From positions 1 to 13,723 of the forward strand of contig CAUBHZ010000016.1 in assembly GCA_958435885.1 (NCBI GenBank): a DNA stretch of 13,723 nucleotides, in the 5' to 3' direction. Of the stretch, positions 6,659-12,070 are shown in pieces; the first letter of the stretch is position 1, and every line of letters begins with the position of its first letter. Below the pieces are notes generated by a model. It searched no databases, was not told the origin of the DNA, and was given only the letters and a program-made list of their open reading frames with translations. The DNA is from an uncultured Intestinimonas sp. (GTDB lineage: Bacteria; Bacillota_A; Clostridia; Oscillospirales; Oscillospiraceae). The translations under genes and the position numbers were made by a program.

Positions 6659-7759
6659 TTGAAGCGCTTTGCCGCCCTTTTGCTGGCTTTCCTGCTGCTC
6701 TGTCCCGCCGCCCAGGCGGCGGAGCCGGTCACGTCGGCGTCCTCCGCCATCCTGGTGGATGCCGAGAGCGGCCGGGTCCTCTACGAGAAAGACGCCCACA
6801 CCCGCCGGGGCATTGCCAGCACCACCAAGCTGATGACGGCTCTGGTGGCGGCGGAGTCGGTCACCGACCTGAGCGCCCAGGTGGAGATCCTGCGGGAGGA
6901 CACCCTCACCGAGGGCTCCTCCATGTATCTGAAGGTGGGGGAGACCGTCACGGTGGAGACCCTCTTCTATGGCCTGCTGCTCCAGTCGGGCAATGACGCC
7001 GCTCTGGCCCTGGCCCGGTACTGCGCCGGGGACGCGGAGGCCTTCGTGGCCCGGATGAACGAAAAGGCCCGGGCTCTGGGGATGGCGGACACCAGATTCG
7101 CCAACCCCAACGGCCTGGACGACGAGGACCATTACTCCACCGCCGCCGATATGGCCATTTTGGCGGCGGCCTGCATGGACAATGAGCTGGTGGCCAAGGT
7201 GGTATCCGCAAAGTCGGCCACCATCGGGACCCGGACCTTCGTCAACCACAACAAGCTGCTGAGCCTCTATCCCGACTGCGTAGGCATGAAGACAGGATAT
7301 ACCCGTTCCTCCGGCCGCACCCTGGTGTCGGCCGCCCGGCGGGACGGCCAGCTGCTGCTGTGCGTCACCCTCAACGACCCCGACGACTGGAAGGACCACG
7401 CCGCCCTCTTTGACTACGGCTTCGAGACCTATCCCCGGTGCCTGCTGGCCAGTGCCGGTAAGACGGTGGGGCTGGTAAAGACCGCCGGCTCTCTGGTGCC
7501 TGCAATCCCGGTACGGACGGCGGGGGAGGTGTGCTACCCCCTAACGGCGTCGGAGCAGGTCAGGGCCCAGCTGAAGCTGCCCGAAAGCCTTCAGGCGCCG
7601 GTGGGCGACGATGTGCCGGTGGGAGACCTGGTGTTCACCCTGGACGGGACGGTCATCGGGGAGACTCCCCTGGTGTGTGATGCCGGAGTCCACTCTGATC
7701 GGGCGGCCAAGGCCGGTCCTCTGGAGCGGCTGTGGTCCCTGTTCCCCTGGGCGGGATAG
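6659..7759 (+). CDS. dacF: D-alanyl-D-alanine carboxypeptidase (DacF/PBP5 type)
   Basis: Penicillin-binding protein that trims the terminal D-alanine from peptidoglycan stem peptides outside the membrane. The 366 residues start with a signal peptide (1-21, hydrophobic core AALLLAFLLLC, likely cut after AQA). The S11 peptidase domain shows all three active-site motifs: STTK (54-57, nucleophile S54), SGN (110-112) and KTG (211-213). A PBP5-like C-terminal beta domain follows (about 275-345). I see no strong membrane-anchoring amphipathic helix at the end. Translation starts at TTG 6659 after GAGGTGAT (6646-6653), nearly a perfect match to the 16S rRNA tail. The company of scpAB, gerW and rluB points to DacF/DacB-type spore-cortex or wall work, but a vegetative role is possible. 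Confidence 0.9.
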   Translation: MKRFAALLLAFLLLCPAAQAAEPVTSASSAILVDAESGRVLYEKDAHTRRGIASTTKLMTALVAAESVTDLSAQVEILREDTLTEGSSMYLKVGETVTVETLFYGLLLQSGNDAALALARYCAGDAEAFVARMNEKARALGMADTRFANPNGLDDEDHYSTAADMAILAAACMDNELVAKVVSAKSATIGTRTFVNHNKLLSLYPDCVGMKTGYTRSSGRTLVSAARRDGQLLLCVTLNDPDDWKDHAALFDYGFETYPRCLLASAGKTVGLVKTAGSLVPAIPVRTAGEVCYPLTASEQVRAQLKLPESLQAPVGDDVPVGDLVFTLDGTVIGETPLVCDAGVHSDRAAKAGPLERLWSLFPWAG

Positions 7760-7766
7760 CCCGCCC
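7749..7766 (+). other. GC hairpin across the carboxypeptidase stop codon
   Basis: GGGCGGG (7749-7755) and CCCGCCC (7760-7766) form a perfect 7-bp stem with the 4-nt loop ATAG, which contains the TAG stop. No T-tract follows, so it is not a standard terminator. It stands about 13 nt before the ribosome site of the next gene and may slow or pause ribosomes or stabilise an mRNA end. Confidence 0.6.
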
Positions 7767-7793
7767 GTACATCTGAAGAAAGAGGTGCCCCTC

Positions 7794-8489
7794 ATGGAGG
7801 AACGCCTGCAAAAACTACTGTCCGCCGCCGGACTCTGCTCCCGGCGGACTGCGGAAGATTACATCGAGGCCGGACGGGTCACCGTCAACGGCCAGACCGC
7901 CAAGCTGGGCGACAAAGCCGACCTGACCCGGGACCGGGTGGCCCTGGACGGGGTGGAGGTGGGTCCGGCGGCGGAGCCGGTCTATCTCATGCTCAACAAG
8001 CCCAGAGGCTATGTGACCACCCTCTCCGACGAGGAGGGACGGCCCACGGTGGCCCAGCTGGTGACCGACTGCGGGGTCCGGGTGTGGCCGGTGGGCCGGC
8101 TGGACCTGGACTCGGAGGGACTGCTCCTCCTCACCAACGACGGCGAGCTCACCCACCGGCTCATCCACCCCAGCCATGAGGTGGACAAGCAGTACTTAGT
8201 CATGGTCACCGGGGACATCGAGTCCGCACTGCCGGTGCTCAACGGCCCCATGGAGCTGGACGGTGTGGCGCTGGCGCCGGCCAAGGTGGACCGGCTGGGT
8301 CCAAACCTTCTCTCCTTCCAGATCCACGAGGGCAAAAACCGGCAGATCCGCCGGATGTGCCAGCAGGTGGGCCTGACGGTGAAGGCCCTGCGCCGGGTCC
8401 GGGAGGGCCAGGTCCAGCTGGGCGGACTCAAGCTGGGGAAGTGGCGTTATCTCACCGACGAGGAGGTCGCTGTTCTCAAGTCGCTGTGA
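7794..8489 (+). CDS. rluB: 23S rRNA pseudouridine synthase, RluB/RsuA family
   Basis: Enzyme that isomerises a uridine in ribosomal RNA to pseudouridine. The 231 residues begin with an S4 RNA-binding domain (about 1-58, RLQKLLSAAGLCSRRTAEDYI). A linker follows, then the catalytic domain with LMLNKPRGYVTT and the active-site motif GRLDLDSEGLLLLTNDG (catalytic Asp at 104). The motif EGKNRQIRRM near the C-terminus is also diagnostic. The ATG at 7794 is preferred because AAGAGGTG (7779-7786) stands 7 nt upstream. The frame is open further back but that part lies inside dacF. RluB (U2605) is the usual assignment beside scpAB-dacB-type genes in Firmicutes; the precise target cannot be proven from sequence. 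Confidence 0.92.
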   Translation: MEERLQKLLSAAGLCSRRTAEDYIEAGRVTVNGQTAKLGDKADLTRDRVALDGVEVGPAAEPVYLMLNKPRGYVTTLSDEEGRPTVAQLVTDCGVRVWPVGRLDLDSEGLLLLTNDGELTHRLIHPSHEVDKQYLVMVTGDIESALPVLNGPMELDGVALAPAKVDRLGPNLLSFQIHEGKNRQIRRMCQQVGLTVKALRRVREGQVQLGGLKLGKWRYLTDEEVAVLKSL

Positions 8490-8513
8490 GCATGCAGGAG
8501 GAGAGATTCCACC

Positions 8514-8624
8514 TTGCAGATCGTGCTTGATTTTCCTCCCATTTCCCGCTATGATAGTATCTGTTGGACCGCTGCCGGAAGAGGACGCGCGTCCGCAGCA
8601 AGTAGCCCGGGGCGTGCCGGGTAA
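8514..8624 (+). CDS. Possible 36-residue small ORF upstream of the RpiR gene
   Basis: An AGGAGGAGAG site (8496-8505) stands 8 nt before a TTG at 8514 that opens a frame of 36 codons ending in TAA at 8622. The predicted peptide starts LQIVLDFPPISRYDS and becomes Ala/Gly/Arg/Ser-rich. No known family is recognised. TTG starts with strong ribosome sites are common in this window, which makes it credible. However, the frame contains the promoter boxes of the next gene and its C-terminal composition looks like translated GC-rich leader, so it may be chance. If real, it would be made from rluB read-through transcripts. Confidence 0.25.
   Translation: MQIVLDFPPISRYDSICWTAAGRGRASAASSPGRAG
8527..8555 (+). 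promoter_or_regulatory. Sigma-A promoter for the RpiR-cmk-plsC-ispH unit
   Basis: TTGATT (8527-8532) and TATGAT (8550-8555) are separated by exactly 17 nt, in a locally AT-richer patch. Transcription would start near 8562 and give a leader of about 85 nt before the ATG at 8647. No terminator is visible between rluB and this promoter, so upstream read-through may also contribute. Confidence 0.8.
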
Positions 8625-8646
8625 GGAAATGTGAGGGTACCCCTAT
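8562..8646 (+). promoter_or_regulatory. Structured 5' leader of unknown type before the RpiR gene
   Basis: Several short pairings are visible. GCTGC (8571-8575) can pair with GCAGC (8595-8599) around the palindrome GGACGCGCGTCC (8583-8594). CCCGG (8606-8610) can pair with CCGGG (8617-8621) across a GGCGTG loop. A palindrome GGGTACCC (8635-8642) overlaps the likely ribosome site GAGGG (8633-8637). The layout would suit an RNA regulator or attenuator that hides the ribosome site, but it matches no riboswitch class I recognise. In GC-rich DNA some of this pairing is expected by chance. Confidence 0.4.
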
Positions 8647-9516
8647 ATGTCGAGGGATGTTTTGACCGCCATCCAGAATCGGATGCCGACCTTTTCAAAA
8701 GGGCAGAAGCTCATTGCCCATTTCATATTGGATTCCTATGACAAGGCCGCCTTTATGACGGCCAGCCGTCTGGGCCGGACGGTCAATGTCAGTGAGTCCA
8801 CCGTGGTGCGTTTTGCCGCCGAGCTGGGCTACGACGGCTATCCCAGCATGCAGAAGGCCCTGCAGGAGATGATCCGCAGCAAGCTCACCTCCATCCAGCG
8901 CATCGAGGTGGCCAACGACCGCATCGGCGACCACGACATCCTCTCCACCGTGATGCAGTCGGACATCGAGAAGATCCGGCTCACCCTGGAGGAGGCGGAC
9001 CGCAGCGGCTTCAACCGGGCGGTGGACGCCATCCTGGCCGCCCGGCGGATCTATGTTGTGGGTGCCCGTTCGGCTGCGGCCCTGGCCGATTTTCTGGGCT
9101 TCTATTTCAATCTCATCTTTGACGACGTGGTTCTCATCCGGACCACGTCGGTGAGTGAGACCTTTGAGCAGCTGCTGCGGGTGAGCCGGGAGGATGTGGT
9201 CATCGGCATCAGCTTTCCCCGCTACTCCAGCCGGACGGTGCAGGCCATGCGCTTCGCCCGTGACCGGGGCGCCAACGTGGTGGCACTCACCGACTCGGAG
9301 ACCTCGCCCCTGGCGGAGATGGCCACCGTCACCCTCCTGGCCAAGAGCGATATGGCCTCCTTTGTGGACTCCCTGGTGGCGCCGCTGAGCCTCATCAACG
9401 CCCTCATCGTGGCGGTGGGCCGGCGAAAGAACGCCGATGTGGCTCAGACCTTTGCCACTCTGGAGCAGATCTGGTCGGAGTACGGCGTATATGAACAAGT
9501 AGAGGAAGAGAACTGA
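8647..9516 (+). CDS. MurR/RpiR family transcriptional regulator with SIS domain
   Basis: DNA-binding regulator of 289 residues. The N-terminal HTH_6 domain (1-77) contains the recognition region SRLGRTVNVSESTVVRFAAE (40-59). The SIS sugar-phosphate-binding fold covers about 124-262, with VVGARSAA (137-144) and ISFPRYSSRT (188-197) at the usual ligand-loop positions. Members usually sense phosphosugars and control amino-sugar or pentose-phosphate genes, but no sugar genes are near, so the ligand and targets are unknown. ATG 8647 follows GAGGG (8633-8637). It has its own promoter and structured leader. Its stop is one nucleotide from the next gene's TTG, so regulator and flavoprotein are probably translated in tandem. 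In many clostridia the next genes occur without a regulator here, so it may be a lineage-specific insertion. Confidence 0.9.
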   Translation: MSRDVLTAIQNRMPTFSKGQKLIAHFILDSYDKAAFMTASRLGRTVNVSESTVVRFAAELGYDGYPSMQKALQEMIRSKLTSIQRIEVANDRIGDHDILSTVMQSDIEKIRLTLEEADRSGFNRAVDAILAARRIYVVGARSAAALADFLGFYFNLIFDDVVLIRTTSVSETFEQLLRVSREDVVIGISFPRYSSRTVQAMRFARDRGANVVALTDSETSPLAEMATVTLLAKSDMASFVDSLVAPLSLINALIVAVGRRKNADVAQTFATLEQIWSEYGVYEQVEEEN

Positions 9517-9517
9517 T

Positions 9518-10765
9518 TTGACGCAGAAAGAAAAGCGTATCATTGTCATAGGGGGCGGCGCCGCGGGCATGCTCGCGGCGCTGACTGCTGCCCGGATGGG
9601 GGCGCCCGTCACCCTGCTGGAGCGCAACCAGAAGGTGGGGCGGCAGCTCTATATCACCGGCAAGGGCCGGTGCAACCTGACCAACGACTGCACCCCGGCG
9701 GAGGTGCTCGCCAACGTGCCCCGGAACGGGAAGTTCCTCACCAGCGCCGTCACCCGGTTTCCGCCTGCCGAGGTGAAGGCCTTCTTCACCGATCTGGGAG
9801 TGCCGCTGAAGACCGAGCGGGGCAACCGGGTCTTCCCGGTGTCCGACAAGGCCGCCGACGTGGTGGACGCCCTCTTTTTCGCCCTGCGCCGGGCCGGCGT
9901 GGACCTGATTCAGGACCGGGCGCGGGAGATCCTCACCGACCGTGGGGCGGTCAGTGGGGTAAAGGGGGAGCGGGGCAGCTATGCCGGCAGCGCCGTGATC
10001 CTGGCCACCGGCGGCGCGTCTTATCCCCTCACCGGCTCCACGGGAGACGGCTACGCCATGGCCGCTGCTCTGGGCCATACCATCCTGCCCCCCAAGGCGT
10101 CCCTGATCCCCCTGGTGGTGGAGGGGGAGGAGTGCCCCAGCATGCAGGGGCTCTCTCTGCGGAACGTGGCGGTGAAGGTCAGAAACAAAAAGGGGAAAGT
10201 GATTTTCAAGGAGCAAGGAGAAATGCTTTTCACCCATTTCGGCCTCTCCGGTCCCCTGATCCTCAGCGCCAGCGCCCATATGCGTGACTATGAAAAAGAC
10301 CAGTATACGGTGGTCATCGATCTGAAGCCCGCCCTGGATGAAGCCGCTCTGGACGCCCGCCTGGTGCGGGAGCTCACCGGGCAGCCCAACCGGGCCTTTC
10401 ACAATGTGCTGGAGACCCTGGCGCCCCGGCTGCTGATCCCGGTGCTGGCCAAGCGGTCGGACATCCCGCCCGACCTGCCCGCCAATGCCGTCACCAAGGT
10501 CCAGCGCCGCCGGCTGCTGGAGACGCTGAAGGGCTTGTCCTTTCCGGTGGCTGGACCCCGCCCGGTGGAGGACGCCATCGTCACCAGCGGCGGAGTCAAG
10601 GTCTCAGAGGTGGACCCCAAAACCATGGGCTCCAAGCTGATACAAGGACTTTACCTTGCCGGTGAGCTGCTGGACGTGGACGCCTATACCGGCGGCTTTA
10701 ACCTCCAGATCGCCTGGTGCACCGGCCGTGCGGCCGGGCAGGCGGCGGTGGAGGGGCTCCAATGA
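9518..10765 (+). CDS. NAD(P)/FAD-dependent oxidoreductase, HI0933/BaiN family
   Basis: A 415-residue flavoprotein. The FAD-binding Rossmann start is IIVIGGGAAGMLAALTAARMG (8-28), with GGGAAG at 12-17 and the ribose-binding E35. The family signature GKGRCNLTN occupies 48-56. A second nucleotide-binding segment near 160-170 (AVILATGGASYP) and the C-terminal block GLYLAGELLDVDAYTGGFNL complete the HI0933 profile. Relatives are annotated as aminoacetone oxidase-like or, in Clostridium scindens, BaiN (proposed bile-acid flavin reductase). That activity should not be assumed, because the family is widespread in genomes without bile-acid metabolism. The start is TTG 9518 after AGAGGAAGAG (9501-9510). 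Placement before cmk-plsC-ispH is a recurring clostridial order. Confidence 0.9.
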   Translation: MTQKEKRIIVIGGGAAGMLAALTAARMGAPVTLLERNQKVGRQLYITGKGRCNLTNDCTPAEVLANVPRNGKFLTSAVTRFPPAEVKAFFTDLGVPLKTERGNRVFPVSDKAADVVDALFFALRRAGVDLIQDRAREILTDRGAVSGVKGERGSYAGSAVILATGGASYPLTGSTGDGYAMAAALGHTILPPKASLIPLVVEGEECPSMQGLSLRNVAVKVRNKKGKVIFKEQGEMLFTHFGLSGPLILSASAHMRDYEKDQYTVVIDLKPALDEAALDARLVRELTGQPNRAFHNVLETLAPRLLIPVLAKRSDIPPDLPANAVTKVQRRRLLETLKGLSFPVAGPRPVEDAIVTSGGVKVSEVDPKTMGSKLIQGLYLAGELLDVDAYTGGFNLQIAWCTGRAAGQAAVEGLQ

Positions 10766-10793
10766 GGGAGCCGAAAAAATAGGAGGCAGAGAC

Positions 10794-11474
10794 ATGGGAC
10801 ATAAAAGCGTAGCCATCGACGGCCCTTCCGGGGCGGGGAAGAGCACCCTGGCCCGACAGGCGGCCAAGGTCCTTGGCTTTCTTTACGTAGACACCGGCGC
10901 CATTTACCGGACCCTGGCGCTGCTGGCTCTGGAGCGGGGCGTGGACCCGGCGGACCCGGCGGCGGTGCAGGCGCTGCTGCCCCAGGCGGACATCCGTCTG
11001 GCCTATGACAGCAGCGACGGTCTTCAGCATATGTACCTGTGCGGCCGGGACGTCACCGAGGACATCCGCCGCCCCGAGGTCTCACGGGCGGCGTCGTCGG
11101 TGTCAGCCATCCAGGCGGTGCGGGACTTCCTCATGGACACCCAGCGGGAGTTGGCCCGGCAGCACGACGTGGTCATGGACGGCCGGGACATCGGCACGGT
11201 GGTGCTGCCCCAGGCTGACGCCAAGATCTTTCTCACCGCCTCCCCGGAGGCCAGAGCCCGGCGCCGCTGTGACGAGCTGGCCCAGCGTGGGACGCCTCAG
11301 GACCTGGAGACCGTGCTGGCGGAGATCGTGGAGCGGGACCGGCGTGACACCACCCGGGCGGCGGCTCCCCTCCGTCAGGCGGAGGATGCCGTATTGGTGG
11401 ATACCACCGAGCTGGATCTGGCGGAGAGCCTTCAGGCACTGCTGGACGCCGTCAGAGGGGAGCTTGATGCATGA
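10794..11474 (+). CDS. cmk: Cytidylate kinase (Cmk)
   Basis: Phosphorylates CMP and dCMP with ATP in pyrimidine nucleotide recycling. The 226-residue length is typical. The P-loop GPSGAGKS covers 10-17 (K16). DTGAIYR (33-39) and the CMP-binding DGRDIGTVV (129-137) are diagnostic. An arginine-rich lid (ARARRRCDEL and ERDRRDTTR, about 153-195) closes the active site. The ATG at 10794 is chosen for its AGGAGG (10781-10786), 7 nt upstream. The longer in-frame extension to 10656 overlaps the flavoprotein gene and is rejected. The gap after the flavoprotein is 28 nt, and the stop shares ATGA with plsC, showing an operon. Confidence 0.96.
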   Translation: MGHKSVAIDGPSGAGKSTLARQAAKVLGFLYVDTGAIYRTLALLALERGVDPADPAAVQALLPQADIRLAYDSSDGLQHMYLCGRDVTEDIRRPEVSRAASSVSAIQAVRDFLMDTQRELARQHDVVMDGRDIGTVVLPQADAKIFLTASPEARARRRCDELAQRGTPQDLETVLAEIVERDRRDTTRAAAPLRQAEDAVLVDTTELDLAESLQALLDAVRGELDA

Positions 11475-12070
11475 GGACCTTTTATAATGTGATCTATATG
11501 ATCGTCTTTCCCTTTTTCAATCTGGTCCATCCGGGCCGCGCCATCGGCCGGGAGAACATCCCGGAGGGCGGCGTGCTGGTGTGCGGCAACCACACCGCCA
11601 TGTCCGACCCCCTGTTTCTGGCCTTTGCCTTCCGGCACAGGAACCAGCTCCGGCCCATGGCCAAGGCGGAGCTGCTGCGGGTTCCCTTCATCGGCTGGAT
11701 TCTCCGCCACGTGGGCGTGTTCGGCGTGGAGCGGGGCAAGTCCGACGTAGGTGCCATCAAGCAGGCCATGAAGTATTTAAAGGAAGGGGAGAAGGTGCTC
11801 CTCTATCCCGAAGGTCACCGCATCCACGAGAGCAAGGGCGAGCAGGGGGAGGCCAAAAACGGCGCGGCCATGCTGGCCGTCCGGTGCGGCGTACCCATCC
11901 TCCCCGTATATGTGCCGGAGCGCAAGCCCTGGTTCCGAAAGACCACCGTGGTCATCGGGGAGCCCTATATGCCCCAGGTGTCCAGCCGGAAGGGGACGGC
12001 GGAGGAGTACGACGCCATCACCGCCGACCTTATGGAGCGCATCCGCAAGCTGGGGGAACAGGTCGTATGA
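11471..12070 (+). CDS. plsC: 1-acyl-sn-glycerol-3-phosphate acyltransferase (PlsC)
   Basis: Transfers an acyl chain to lysophosphatidic acid at the inner face of the membrane, giving phosphatidic acid for phospholipids. It has 199 residues. A short hydrophobic N-terminus (about 4-19) is followed by the catalytic NHTAMSD box (H41, D46). The substrate-binding motif III reads YPEGHR (112-117), where most family members have FPEGTR; the key Glu and Arg are kept. Motif IV is GVPILPVYVP (about 144-153). The gene overlaps cmk and ispH by 4 bases at either end. The pairing of cmk and plsC is common in Firmicutes. Whether the EGHR change affects donor choice is unknown. Confidence 0.92.
   Translation: MRTFYNVIYMIVFPFFNLVHPGRAIGRENIPEGGVLVCGNHTAMSDPLFLAFAFRHRNQLRPMAKAELLRVPFIGWILRHVGVFGVERGKSDVGAIKQAMKYLKEGEKVLLYPEGHRIHESKGEQGEAKNGAAMLAVRCGVPILPVYVPERKPWFRKTTVVIGEPYMPQVSSRKGTAEEYDAITADLMERIRKLGEQVV

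Noticed and set aside
7611..7793. Upstream extension of the pseudouridine synthase gene
   Set aside because: It overlaps the conserved C-terminus of the carboxypeptidase, and the S4 domain begins at the ATG at 7794.
8562..8646. A known riboswitch or T-box leader
   Set aside because: The sequence lacks the conserved T-box element and does not match the cores of the c-di-GMP, ZTP, THF, guanidine, fluoride or manganese classes as I recall them. It is left as unassigned structure.
10656..10793. Upstream extension of cmk
   Set aside because: It lies inside the flavoprotein gene. The P-loop protein normally begins just before the ATG at 10794, which has AGGAGG.
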